A stretch of 11,996 bases of DNA from a bacterium HR41 (GCA_002898855.1 BEIR01000017.1:1-11996), one strand, 5' to 3'; numbered from the stretch's first letter, positions 1 to 7,743 are shown. Notes: generated by a model from the sequence alone, not told the origin. Made by a program: numbers and translations.

Positions 1-1
1 C

Positions 2-625
2 GACCAAGCGCTGCACTTCCGGCGCGACGAGCGACCGACACACGCCGTCTTCATGGGCATGGGCGAACCGTTGATGAACCTCGACGCCGTGCTCGCGGCC
101 TGCGAGCGGTTGCCCGACATCGGCATCGCCCACCGTCGCACCGCGATCTCGACCGTCGGTTGGCTGCCGGGGATCGAACGGCTCGCCCGCGAGGGCCCAC
201 CGGTGCGCTTGGCGCTCTCGCTGCACGCCCCGAACGACGCCCTGCGCAGCGAGCTGATGCCGATCAACGAGCGCTACCCGATCGCTGCCGTGCTCGACGC
301 CTGCCGCAAGTGGTGGCGGCACCGCCGGCGCCAGGTGTTCGTCGAGTACCTGATGCTCGCTGGCGTCAACGACCGCTACGAGCAGGCGCTCGAGCTAGCC
401 GCTCTCTTGCGCCCGCGCGAGGCGTTCTGCGTCAACCTCATCCCCTACAACCCCACCGACGCCCCCTACCGTGGCTCGAGCCGGCGAGCGATCGACGCCT
501 TCCGCCGCGCGCTCGAGGAGCGCGGCGTGCGTGCGACGGTGCGGTTGACGCGCGGTCGCGAGATCGCCGCGGCCTGCGGCCAGCTCGCAGCTCGCCAGCC
601 GCTCGCCGCCGTGGCGGGCGGCTAG
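2..625 (+). CDS. rlmN: RlmN, 23S rRNA (A2503-C2) methyltransferase, C-terminal part (5' end outside window)
   Basis: RlmN is a cytoplasmic radical-SAM enzyme that methylates C2 of A2503 in 23S rRNA, and of A37 in some tRNAs. The reading frame is open from base 2, so the start and the CxxxCxxC iron-sulfur motif lie upstream of the window; 207 residues are visible, roughly the C-terminal half of the usual 350-380. Visible signatures, numbered in this fragment, are MGMGEP at 18-23, STVG followed by a P-x-I turn near 50, SLHAPND at 73-79, GVND near 121, VNLIPYNP from 144, and ACGQLA near the end. In the family, the Cys of CGQL (C192 here) is the methyl-carrying residue that forms the protein-RNA adduct. 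The family order is fully kept, so I prefer RlmN over Cfr or another radical-SAM enzyme. The gene runs tail-to-tail into scpB, with 11 bases between the stops and no room for a terminator. Confidence 0.93.
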   Translation, partial: DQALHFRRDERPTHAVFMGMGEPLMNLDAVLAACERLPDIGIAHRRTAISTVGWLPGIERLAREGPPVRLALSLHAPNDALRSELMPINERYPIAAVLDACRKWWRHRRRQVFVEYLMLAGVNDRYEQALELAALLRPREAFCVNLIPYNPTDAPYRGSSRRAIDAFRRALEERGVRATVRLTRGREIAAACGQLAARQPLAAVAGG

Positions 626-636
626 TCGCTGGCGCG

Positions 637-1230
637 CTATTCGCCGGCGCGCAGAAGCCGCTCGCGCAGCTCCCCGACCTCCTCGGGCGAGGGATCGAAG
701 CGGCGCGGATCGGGCAACCGGTCGATCGCCTCGAGCCCGAACAGGCGCTCGAACAGCGGCGTCGTGCGGTACATAACGGCGCCGAAGCGCGACCGCCCGG
801 CCTCCTCGATCAACCCGCGCTCGACGAGCGTGGCGAGCGCCGACTCCGAAGCGACACCGCGGATACGCGCCACCTCGGGGCGCGACACCGGCTGCAAGTA
901 GGCGACGATCGCCAGGCACTCGGCCTGGGCCTGCGTCAGCGGCGGCGTGCGCGGCCGCGCGAACAACCGTCGCGCCGCGGCCTCCGCGTCGGGGTGGGTG
1001 GCGAGTGCGAACCCCCCGGCCAAGCGCCGCACGACGAGACCGTGGCCGCCGTCGGCGAGCGCCCGTTCCAGCTCGCCGAGGGCCGCCGCCACCTGCTCTT
1101 CGTCGGCTTCCAGCGCCTCCGCCAACGCCTCCAGGCGCAGCGGCTCGCTGGCGAGAAAGAGCAGCGCCTCGGCGCGGCGTGCGAGCTCCGACAGGCGCTC
1201 GTTCGCAGCGCGGTCGCCCGGCACCGTCAC
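637..1230 (-). CDS. scpB: ScpB, segregation and condensation protein B
   Basis: ScpB is the winged-helix kite subunit that dimerises, binds ScpA and, with SMC, forms bacterial condensin for chromosome compaction and segregation. The start chosen is the GTG at 1230, which overlaps the scpA stop as GTGA and gives 197 residues, normal for the family. A GAGG stretch lies about 7 bases upstream as a modest ribosome site. The frame stays open further upstream, but that part only shadows scpA. An N-terminal winged-helix half runs over about residues 15-85 (EALLFLASEPL, then a GGF turn). The second half carries the most recognisable block, LTQAQAECLAIVAYLQPVSR from residue 98, followed by RGV, a LVERGLIEE helix and an YRTTPLFERLFGL end near 155-166. 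The partner gene scpA lies directly upstream in the same unit. The rluB gene that often follows scpB elsewhere is absent; the convergent rlmN is there instead. Confidence 0.95.
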   Translation of the reverse strand: MTVPGDRAANERLSELARRAEALLFLASEPLRLEALAEALEADEEQVAAALGELERALADGGHGLVVRRLAGGFALATHPDAEAAARRLFARPRTPPLTQAQAECLAIVAYLQPVSRPEVARIRGVASESALATLVERGLIEEAGRSRFGAVMYRTTPLFERLFGLEAIDRLPDPRRFDPSPEEVGELRERLLRAGE

Positions 1231-2024
1231 GCCTTCGCCTCGCCGACAGCGCTCGTCGCAATTGGCGCCACGGCGCTCGATCCGGGCGGCCGCCGCTGCC
1301 CTGCGCGGCGCACCGTGATCGGCCCGAACGGTTCGCTCTGCTCCCAATCGAGCTCGCCGGCCTTGTAGAGCTCGAGCAGCGCCAGCAACGTTACCGCTTC
1401 GGTGAGCCGGTCGGCGCCGCGAACAGCGTCGTCGAAAGAGAAAGTGGCGCGCGCGCTGAGCAGCGCGCGCAGGTGGCGGACGCGGTCGCTCAGCGGCACC
1501 ACAGGTCGGCGCACGTGGCTGGTGTCGATCGGCGGCGGCGTGCGCAAGAGGTCGCCGATCGCGCGCGCCAGCCGCTCCGGGTCGTACACCGGGCGCGCCG
1601 TTTCGAGCGCCACCTGGCGCAGAGATGCCGGCAACGGCACTTGCCGGAAGCGGTAGGCGGACTCGGCGGCGAGCCGTTCGCGCAGCCACGCACCTGCCTT
1701 GCGGAAGCGCGCGTACTCGACCATCCGCGCCAGAAGCTCCTCGGCCGCCTCCTGCGGGCCGAGCTCGTCCGCGTCGTCGCTCTCGTCCTGGGGCAGCAAC
1801 AAGCGCGACTTGATCTCGAGCAGCGCGGCGATCAGGACAAGAAACTCGGTGATCGCCTCGAGATCGAGGCGTCGCTGGCGCTCGAGATGGTCGACATATG
1901 CGACGACGACGGCGGCGAGCTCGACGTCGCGCAGGTCGACCTCTTCGCTGAGCACGAGCGCTAGCAGAAGGTCGAACGGGCCCTCGAACGCGTCGAGCTC
2001 GAGGTCGAGGGCGGCGAGCTGCAT
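1227..2024 (-). CDS. scpA: ScpA, segregation and condensation protein A (kleisin)
   Basis: ScpA is the kleisin that bridges the SMC heads and recruits ScpB. It has 265 residues, within the usual 230-280. The N-terminal SMC-neck-binding part holds the hallmark FEGPFDLLL at residues 13-21, then ITEFLVLIAALLEIKSRLLL near 58-77. The acidic linker (DESDDADELGP) and the EYARFRKA helix follow. The C-terminal winged helix ends with VTLLALLELYKAGEL and a FGPITV strand near 211-238, followed by a low-complexity tail of about 25 residues. I chose ATG at 2024 because it puts FEGPFDLLL at the usual distance from the N-terminus and lies 10 bases after the trpS stop; a longer in-frame start at 2126 would sit inside trpS and add non-conserved sequence. 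No convincing Shine-Dalgarno is present, so translation probably reinitiates from trpS. The gene overlaps scpB by four bases. Confidence 0.95.
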   Translation of the reverse strand: MQLAALDLELDAFEGPFDLLLALVLSEEVDLRDVELAAVVVAYVDHLERQRRLDLEAITEFLVLIAALLEIKSRLLLPQDESDDADELGPQEAAEELLARMVEYARFRKAGAWLRERLAAESAYRFRQVPLPASLRQVALETARPVYDPERLARAIGDLLRTPPPIDTSHVRRPVVPLSDRVRHLRALLSARATFSFDDAVRGADRLTEAVTLLALLELYKAGELDWEQSEPFGPITVRRAGQRRPPGSSAVAPIATSAVGEAKA

Positions 2025-2034
2025 CGAGACGAGC

Positions 2035-3036
2035 CTAAACGGGCTGGCGGACCGCGGGACCGAAGCCCATTGCGCGGCGAACGTCGGCGAGCACCGGCCG
2101 GGCGAGCTCGCGCGCTCGTTCGGCACCGTCGGCGAGCGTGCGCTCGAGCGCCTCCTCGTCGGGTCGCAGCTCGCGGTAGCGCTCGCGCACCGGTCGCAGG
2201 AACTCGACCACCGCCTCGGCTACGGCCTGCTTGAACTCGGCGTAGCCGCGACCGGCGAACTCGCGCTCGACGTCGGCAGGGTTCACACCGCGAACGACGG
2301 CCATGATCTCGATCAGGTTGCTGATCCCTGGCTTGTCGGAGCTACGAACGATTTCCCGCCCCGGGTCGGTGACAGCGGCGCGAACCTTGCGCCGGATCTC
2401 GTCGGGCTCCTCGTCGATAAAGATCACACCGGCCGTCGACTCGGCGGTGGTCGACATTTTGCTCGTGGGGTCCTGAAGATCCATGATCTTCGCCCCCACC
2501 TCGGGGATGCGGTGGCGGGGGACCGTGAGGATCTCGCCGAACCGGGCGTTGAACCGCTCGGCGACGTCGCGCGCCAGCTCCAGGTGTTGGCGCTGGTCCT
2601 CGCCCACCGGCACCTCGTCGGTGCGGTAGAGGAGGATGTCGGCCGCCTGCAGCACTGGATAGAAGAACAGCCCGGCGGACACGAGCTCGCGCTGGCGCTG
2701 CGACTTCTCCTTGAACTGGTGCATGCGCGTGAGGTCGCCGTAGGCGGTGACCGCCGACAAAAGCCAGCACAGCTCGGTGTGTTCGGGCATGTCCGACTGG
2801 CGGAAAAGGACGCAGCGGTCGGGATCGAGACCGGCAGCGAGCAGCAAGGCGAGCGTGTCGTAGACCGAGCGCCGCAGCGCCTGCGGGTCGTGCGGCACGG
2901 TGATCGCATGCAGGTCGACGATGCAGTAGATCGCCGGGTCGCCGCGCTCCTGTCCGTCGACGTACTGGCGGATCGCCCCGATGTAGTTGCCGAGGTGCTT
3001 GCGCCCGGTCGGCTGGATGCCGCTGAAGATGCGCAT
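2035..3036 (-). CDS. trpS: Tryptophanyl-tRNA synthetase with unusual KMSTT loop
   Basis: This class I aminoacyl-tRNA synthetase charges tRNA-Trp with tryptophan using ATP in the cytoplasm. The 333 residues match the usual bacterial 325-340. The HIGH-type motif reads PTGRKHLGN at residues 9-17. Other family marks are DLHAITVPHD (41-50), MHQFKEKS (105-112), FFYPVLQAADILLY (124-137, whose Asp should contact the indole NH), GEDQRQHLELARD (145-157) and the C-terminal KPGISNL block (235-241). The second signature, normally KMSKS, is KMSTT at 193-197, so the second lysine and last serine are both threonine; the nucleotide sequence here is unambiguous. The ATG at 3036 follows a TAGACT box by 8 bases with no Shine-Dalgarno. 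It is the first gene of a unit trpS-scpA-scpB. The rest of the fold is intact, so I regard it as functional. Confidence 0.96.
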   Translation of the reverse strand: MRIFSGIQPTGRKHLGNYIGAIRQYVDGQERGDPAIYCIVDLHAITVPHDPQALRRSVYDTLALLLAAGLDPDRCVLFRQSDMPEHTELCWLLSAVTAYGDLTRMHQFKEKSQRQRELVSAGLFFYPVLQAADILLYRTDEVPVGEDQRQHLELARDVAERFNARFGEILTVPRHRIPEVGAKIMDLQDPTSKMSTTAESTAGVIFIDEEPDEIRRKVRAAVTDPGREIVRSSDKPGISNLIEIMAVVRGVNPADVEREFAGRGYAEFKQAVAEAVVEFLRPVRERYRELRPDEEALERTLADGAERARELARPVLADVRRAMGFGPAVRQPV

Positions 3037-3116
3037 CGGCCGGCAGTCTACGCCCGCCGCTGGCAGCAGCGGCCGCTACGCCGCGCCGGCGACGCGCCGG
3101 GCCGTGCGCGCGATCT
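3037..3116. other. 79-80 base gap between fadD and trpS
   Basis: The gap is extremely GC-rich and holds the trpS -10 box at its trpS end. I see no intrinsic terminator with a T run for the acyl-CoA ligase gene, so read-through from fadD into trpS remains possible alongside the local promoter. Confidence 0.4.
3045..3050 (-). promoter_or_regulatory. Putative -10 box (TAGACT) of a near-leaderless trpS promoter
   Basis: Read on the minus strand, TAGACT matches the TANNNT -10 consensus and ends 8 bases before the trpS ATG. Transcription would then start at, or one or two bases before, the ATG. No good -35 hexamer is visible at 16-19 bases and no Shine-Dalgarno fits in the 8-base gap. Support comes from the same arrangement upstream of two other genes in this window. 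Confidence 0.5.
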
Positions 3117-4780
3117 CAGCCGCGGCGCACTTCGCTCGCCGCGACGGCCTCCTGCACCGCTAGCTCGCCGCGTTCGAGCATCGCCCGCAGCACCTTCTTG
3201 TCGAACTTGCCGACGCTGGTCTTCGGGATCTCGGCGACGAAGGCGAACGCGTCGGGCAGCCACCACTTCGCCACCCGCTCGGCGAGGAACTCGCGCAGCT
3301 CCGCCGGCTCGGCGCTGCGACCGGGTTCGAGCACCACGCACGCCAGCGGCCGCTCGCTCCAGCGCTCGTCGGGCCGCGCGATAACCGCTGCTTCGCGCAC
3401 CGCCGGGTGGGCCATCAGCTGGTTCTCGAGCTCGACCGACGAGATCCACTCGCCGCCTGATTTGATCACGTCCTTGGCGCGGTCGGTGATACGGATGAAG
3501 CCGCGCTCGTCGATCGCTGTGATGTCGCCGGTGCGCAACCAACCGTCGTGGAACTTGTCGCGCCCCGTCGGGTCTTCGTAGTAGTCGCGCGCGATCCACG
3601 GGCCGCGCACCTCGAGCTCGCCGACCGACCGGCCGTCCCAGGGCAGCTCGTTGCCGTCGTCGTCGACGATCCGCGCCTCGACGAGCGGCACGATCCGTCC
3701 TTGGGTGGCACGCAGACGCCAGTGCTCATCTGCCGGGAGGCCCGCGGGCGGGCGCGCCACCGAGCCGAGCGGGCTCATCTCGGTCATCCCCCAAGCCTGG
3801 ATGACGCGCACGCCGTGCCGCTCTTCGAACGCTTGCATCAGCGCGAGCGGCACCGCCGCCCCGCCGCAAATGACCATGCGCAAGCTCGAGAGGTCGGGGT
3901 GGTGCTCGTCGGCGTAGCGCAAGAGGTCCATCCAGATCGTCGGAACGCCGGCGGTTACGGTGACGCGCTCGCCCTCGATGAGCCGCGCGAGGGGCTCGGC
4001 CTGCAGGTGCCGGTCGGGAAAGACGAGGTCGGCACCCACGAGCGCGCACGTGTAGGGGATCCCCCAGGCGTTTACGTGGAACATCGGCACGACGGGCAGC
4101 ACGCGGTCGTCGCTCGAGTAGCCCATCGCCTCGCCGACGGCGCTGCCGAGGGCGTGCAGCACGGTCGAGCGGTGCGAATAGAGAACGCCCTTCGGGTTGC
4201 CAGTCGTGCCGCTCGTGTAGCAGAGCCCGCACGCAGCGCGCTCGTCGAGTTTGGGCCACGCGTAGCCAGGCGACTCGGCGGCGAGGAGCTCCTCGTAGGC
4301 AAGCACCTCGCCGGGCAGCTCGCCCTCGGCGGTCGCAGCCGCAGCACGATCGCCGAGCACCACGTAGCGCTCGACGGTCTCGAAGCGCTCGGCGACACGT
4401 GCCAACGCCGGCACGAGCGACGCGTCGACGAAGATCACGCGGTCGCGTGCGTGGTTGACGATGTAGGCGAGCTGGTCGGGAAACAAGCGGATGTTGAGCG
4501 TGTGCAGGACGGCGCCCATGCACGGCACCGCCATGTACAGCTCGAAGTGGCGCGCGTTGTTCCAGGCGAAGGTCGCTACCCGATCGCCCGCGCCGATTCC
4601 GAGCCGCGTCAGCGCCGCTGCCAGCCGTTCGGCGCGCTCGACGGTGTCGCCGAAGCTCTGGCGGGCGATGCCGCTGCCGTCGAACGTCGCGACCTGGGAG
4701 TCTGGGTACACGCGCGCCATCCGCCGCAGCGCGTGGTCGAGCGTGAGCGGGAAGTCGTTCTGCGTCAAGCCCTCGATCAT
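3116..4780 (-). CDS. Long/medium-chain fatty acyl-CoA ligase (AMP-forming)
   Basis: A member of the adenylate-forming (ANL) superfamily of 554 residues: it activates a carboxylic acid as acyl-AMP and then forms acyl-CoA. Motifs in order are the ATP loop YTSGTTGNPKG at 188-198, VPMFHVNAWG at 231-240, the A5-like WGMTEMSP at 330-337, WLRTGD at 414-419, the hinge region TDRAKD at 432-437, SGGEWISSVELEN from 441, and the A10 lysine in PKTSVGK (K525). The stretch with MGAVLHTLNIRL (89-99) and the GGEWISS block closely resemble, from memory, the Thermus long-chain acyl-CoA synthetase and the AlkK/FadD-like group, so a medium or long fatty acid is the likely substrate. Chain length cannot be read from sequence, and 3-methylthiopropionate ligases (DmdB) look similar. 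The ATG at 4780 has a strong GGGAGGAG site 4 bases upstream. It follows gcvPB by 42 bases on the same strand, with a small hairpin between. No signal peptide is present, so it is cytoplasmic. Confidence 0.9.
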   Translation of the reverse strand: MIEGLTQNDFPLTLDHALRRMARVYPDSQVATFDGSGIARQSFGDTVERAERLAAALTRLGIGAGDRVATFAWNNARHFELYMAVPCMGAVLHTLNIRLFPDQLAYIVNHARDRVIFVDASLVPALARVAERFETVERYVVLGDRAAAATAEGELPGEVLAYEELLAAESPGYAWPKLDERAACGLCYTSGTTGNPKGVLYSHRSTVLHALGSAVGEAMGYSSDDRVLPVVPMFHVNAWGIPYTCALVGADLVFPDRHLQAEPLARLIEGERVTVTAGVPTIWMDLLRYADEHHPDLSSLRMVICGGAAVPLALMQAFEERHGVRVIQAWGMTEMSPLGSVARPPAGLPADEHWRLRATQGRIVPLVEARIVDDDGNELPWDGRSVGELEVRGPWIARDYYEDPTGRDKFHDGWLRTGDITAIDERGFIRITDRAKDVIKSGGEWISSVELENQLMAHPAVREAAVIARPDERWSERPLACVVLEPGRSAEPAELREFLAERVAKWWLPDAFAFVAEIPKTSVGKFDKKVLRAMLERGELAVQEAVAASEVRRG

Positions 4781-4792
4781 TCGACTCCTCCC
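4781..4792 (-). promoter_or_regulatory. Strong Shine-Dalgarno of the acyl-CoA ligase
   Basis: On the minus strand, GGGAGGAG ends 4 bases before the ATG at 4780. It fixes the start codon and contrasts with the SD-less starts of trpS and gcvT. Confidence 0.75.
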
Positions 4793-4797
4793 TCGTT

Positions 4798-4820
4798 GAA
4801 AGAACAGCGTCCTCGACGCT
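4798..4820 (-). terminator. Hairpin with short T-rich tail after gcvPB
   Basis: Read on the minus strand, three bases after the gcvPB stop, AGCGTC-GAG-GACGCT forms a perfect 6-bp stem with a 3-base loop, followed by GTTCTTTC. This looks like a weak intrinsic terminator or attenuator between the gcv operon and the acyl-CoA ligase gene. The stem is short, so partial read-through is likely. Confidence 0.42.
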
Positions 4821-4822
4821 TA

Positions 4823-6361
4823 CTAACCGACGGACGCAACGCTGTCCAGGTCGAGCCGCACCACCGGCCGGCGCGCGGCAGCGGCCTCGTCGAGCCGGCG
4901 CACGGGGGTGTCGTAGGGCGCGTTGCGGGCGATCTCGGGGTTGCGCTCGGCCTCCTCGAGGATCGCCTCGATCGCTTCGGCGAAGTGGTCGAGACGCTCA
5001 ACCGGCTCGGTCTCGGTCGGCTCAATCATCAGCGCCTCGTCGACCAGCAGCGGGAAGTACACGGTGGGCGGGTGCACGTCCCAGTCGAGCAGGCGCTTGG
5101 CGATGTCGAGCGCCCGCACCCCCAGCTCGTCGCGCGCGCGCCGCGCCGAGAGTACGAACTCGTGCATGCAGGTGCGGTCGAACGCCGGCTCGAGGTAGCG
5201 CCCGGCGCGACCCTCGGCGAGGCGGGCGCGCAGGTAGTTGGCGTTGAGCACGGCGGTTTCCGAGACCTCGCGCAACCCCTCGCCGCCGAGCGCGCGGATG
5301 TAGGCGTAGGCGCGCACGAAGGTCGAGAAGTTGCCCTGGAAACCACGCAGGCGCCCGATCGAGCGCGGCCGGTCGTGGTCGAGGCGATAGAAGAAGCGAT
5401 CGCCGCGACGCTCGCGCACGACGACCGGTACCGGCAAGAACGGTTCGAGGTGCTCGGCGACCGCCACCGGTCCCGCCCCCGGCCCACCGCCCCCGTGCGG
5501 CTGGGTGAAGGTTTTGTGAAGGTTGAAGTGGACGATGTCGAAGCCCATGTCGCCCGGGCGCGAGAGGCCCATCACCGCGTTGAGGTTGGCGCCGTCGTAG
5601 TAGAGCGTGGCGCCGACCCCGCGCACGATGCGCGCGATCTCGGCGATGTTGCGGTCGAACAGCCCGAGCGTGTTGGGGTTGGTGAGCATCAAGCACGCCG
5701 TGCGCTCGTCGACCTTGGCGCGCAGGTCGTCGACGTCGACGCCGCCGTCGGCGGCCGTGCCCACCGCCACCGGTTCGTAACCGGCCATCGTCACCGTCGC
5801 CGGGTTGGTGCCATGGGCGGTGTCGGGGATCAACACCTTGGTACGCTCCTCCCCGCGCTCCTCGTGGTAGGCGCGCGTCACCAAGAGGCCGCACAGCTCT
5901 CCTTGCGAGCCGGCACCAGGGTGGAGGGTTACGTGGGGCAGGCCCGCGATCTCGGCGAGCGCCCGCTCGAGGCGCCACATTAACTCGAGCGCTCCCTGTG
6001 CGAGCTCGTCTGGCGCGAGCGGGTGCAGACGCGCGAAGCCGGGCAGGGCGGCGAGGCGCTCGTGCAGTTTCGGGTTGTACTTCATCGTGCACGAGCCGAG
6101 CGGATAGAAGCCGCGGTCGAGGTGGAAGTTGCGCCGCGAAAGGCCGACGAAGTGGCGCACGAGCTCGGGCTCTGAGACCTCGGGCAGGCGCGGCGCCTCG
6201 CTGCGGCGGAAGCGCTCGGGCAGGAGCTCGGCGACGGGCGGCGCGGGAACGTCGTCGTCGGGCAGCGTGCCGGCGCGCCGCCCCGGTCGCGAGCGCTCGA
6301 AGATCGTCAGCTCCTCGCCGAACGGCTGGGGGTCGCGCGCAGTGTCGCGAACCTCGGTCAC
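4823..6361 (-). CDS. gcvPB: Glycine dehydrogenase (decarboxylating) subunit 2, GcvPB
   Basis: GcvPB is the PLP-carrying half of the split P protein. With GcvPA it decarboxylates glycine and loads the aminomethyl group onto the lipoyl arm of GcvH. It has 512 residues, slightly long for a family of about 475-500. The start is the GTG at 6361, overlapping the gcvPA stop as GTGA, with a clear GAGGAGG site 7 bases upstream; a longer open frame upstream only shadows gcvPA. Motifs are FYPLGSCTMKYNPK near 85-98, HPGAGSQGE (147-155), DTAHGTNPA (180-188) and NLHKTF followed by PHGGGGPG (280-294), where K283 is the PLP Schiff-base lysine. The C-terminal LLDWDVHPPTVYFPLLV (424-440), EPTETE (447-452) and APYDTPVRRLDEA (481-493) are also typical. 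It is the last gene of the gcv unit, followed by a hairpin. Confidence 0.97.
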   Translation of the reverse strand: MTEVRDTARDPQPFGEELTIFERSRPGRRAGTLPDDDVPAPPVAELLPERFRRSEAPRLPEVSEPELVRHFVGLSRRNFHLDRGFYPLGSCTMKYNPKLHERLAALPGFARLHPLAPDELAQGALELMWRLERALAEIAGLPHVTLHPGAGSQGELCGLLVTRAYHEERGEERTKVLIPDTAHGTNPATVTMAGYEPVAVGTAADGGVDVDDLRAKVDERTACLMLTNPNTLGLFDRNIAEIARIVRGVGATLYYDGANLNAVMGLSRPGDMGFDIVHFNLHKTFTQPHGGGGPGAGPVAVAEHLEPFLPVPVVVRERRGDRFFYRLDHDRPRSIGRLRGFQGNFSTFVRAYAYIRALGGEGLREVSETAVLNANYLRARLAEGRAGRYLEPAFDRTCMHEFVLSARRARDELGVRALDIAKRLLDWDVHPPTVYFPLLVDEALMIEPTETEPVERLDHFAEAIEAILEEAERNPEIARNAPYDTPVRRLDEAAAARRPVVRLDLDSVASVG

Positions 6362-7743
6362 GCCGGCGCCTCCTCGCGGGCGGGAGCTGCCGCCGGCGCG
6401 AGCTCGCGTACCTCGGCGACGATGTGCGCGAGGCGCTCGATGTCGCTGCGCGACCGCCGCTCGGTGATCGCCACCAGCAGGCCGTCGGGATACTCGGGGT
6501 AGAAACGGCCGAGGCGCACGCCGGGGATGATGCGCTCGGCCAGCGCGCGTTCGAACAGGCCGTCGAGGTCGGGCACGCGGACGGCGAACTCGCGCACCAC
6601 CGGGCCAGGGTTGATCGCTTCGAGCCCGAGCCGCTCGCGCGCGAAGTGGGTGCGCCGCACGAGCAGCTCGCCGAGCTCGACGATGCCACGCCGACCGAGC
6701 CACGACAGGTAGACGAGCCCGGCGAGGGCGTTCAGCTGCTGGGCGGTGCAGATGTTGTGCGTCGCGCGCTCGCGCCGGATGTGCTGTTCGCGCGTTTGCA
6801 GCGTCAGCACGTAGCCCGGGCGACCCTCGACGTCGCGAGTGCGGCCAGCGATCCGTCCAGGCATGCGCCGCAGGTAGCGCTCGCGAGCGGCGAAGAAACC
6901 GAAACTCGGGCCGCCGAACTGCAGATGGTTGCCGAGCGCCTGCCCCTCGCCGACGCAGATGTCGGCGCCGAGGCGGCCGGGAGCCTCGAGCACCCCGAGC
7001 GTCAGCGGGTCGGCGACGCAGACGATCGCGGCCTTGCGCTCGCGCCCTGGCTCGGCGAGCGCCGCCAGATCCTCGACCGAGCCGAGGAAGTTCGGCTGTT
7101 GGACGACGACGCAGGCGGTGTCGTCGTCGACCGCGGCAGCCAACGCCGCGCGGTCGGTCGTCCCGTCGGCGGCGAGCGGCACCTCTTCAACGGTCATGCG
7201 GAATCCGTGCGCGTGCGTGGCGAGCGCCGCGCGCGCGTGCGGGTGCACGCCGCGCGACACGACCACCCGCGAGCGCCGGTTGTCGAGCTTCGCGAGGTAG
7301 GCCGCGGCGGCGACCGCGCTCGCCCCGTCGTAGACGGCGGCGTTCGCAACCTCCAACCCGGTCAGCTCGCAGATCGCGGTCTGGAACTCGAACATCGCCT
7401 GCAGCGTCCCCTGCGAGACCTCGGGCTGGTAGGGGGTGTACGGGGTGAGGAACTCCGAGCGGCGGACGATCTCGTCGACCACCGCCGGCACGTAGTGGTC
7501 GTACATGCCCGCGCCGGCGAACACCGTCCAGGTGTCGGCATCGCCGTTGCGCTCCGCCAGACAGCGCAGCTCGTCGTACACCTCTTGCTCGGAGAGACCA
7601 GGGGCGATGTCGAGCGGCCGTCGCAGCCTGACACCCTCGGGGATCTCGCCGGCGACGAGCTCCTCGATCGACGACACGCCGAGACGAGCCAACATCCGTT
7701 GGCGCTCCTCGGCGGCGAGCGACGTGTAGCGAACGGACGTCAC
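6358..7743 (-). CDS. gcvPA: Glycine dehydrogenase (decarboxylating) subunit 1, GcvPA
   Basis: GcvPA is the other half of the split glycine decarboxylase and forms an (alpha-beta)2 enzyme with GcvPB. It has 461 residues; the family is usually about 440-455, and the excess is an Ala/Pro/Glu-rich C-terminal tail. The signature block from residue 75 reads FAGAGMYDHYVPAVVD, RSEF, TPYTPYQPEVSQGTLQ and MFEFQT. Next come YDGASA (138-143) and, near 295, GPSFGFFA. The start is the GTG at 7743, giving the family-typical N-terminus with RYTSLAAEER and then LGVSSIEEL. It overlaps the gcvH stop as GTGA; AGGA directly abuts the start codon, too close to act as a normal ribosome site, so translational coupling from gcvH is likely. 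Its own 3' end encodes the ribosome site used by gcvPB. Confidence 0.97.
   Translation of the reverse strand: MTSVRYTSLAAEERQRMLARLGVSSIEELVAGEIPEGVRLRRPLDIAPGLSEQEVYDELRCLAERNGDADTWTVFAGAGMYDHYVPAVVDEIVRRSEFLTPYTPYQPEVSQGTLQAMFEFQTAICELTGLEVANAAVYDGASAVAAAAYLAKLDNRRSRVVVSRGVHPHARAALATHAHGFRMTVEEVPLAADGTTDRAALAAAVDDDTACVVVQQPNFLGSVEDLAALAEPGRERKAAIVCVADPLTLGVLEAPGRLGADICVGEGQALGNHLQFGGPSFGFFAARERYLRRMPGRIAGRTRDVEGRPGYVLTLQTREQHIRRERATHNICTAQQLNALAGLVYLSWLGRRGIVELGELLVRRTHFARERLGLEAINPGPVVREFAVRVPDLDGLFERALAERIIPGVRLGRFYPEYPDGLLVAITERRSRSDIERLAHIVAEVRELAPAAAPAREEAPA

Noticed and set aside
1231..1689. Longer N-terminus for ScpB
   Set aside because: The extra residues shadow scpA in another frame, while the GTG at 1230 gives the standard ScpB length and a 4-base overlap.
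3548..5983. Very long plus-strand open frame (811 codons) opposite fadD and gcvPB
   Set aside because: It is antisense to two fully recognisable genes and spans their boundary. Its translation has no recognisable domain and shows the Arg/Glu/Val/Gly-rich composition expected from the complement of GC-rich codons.
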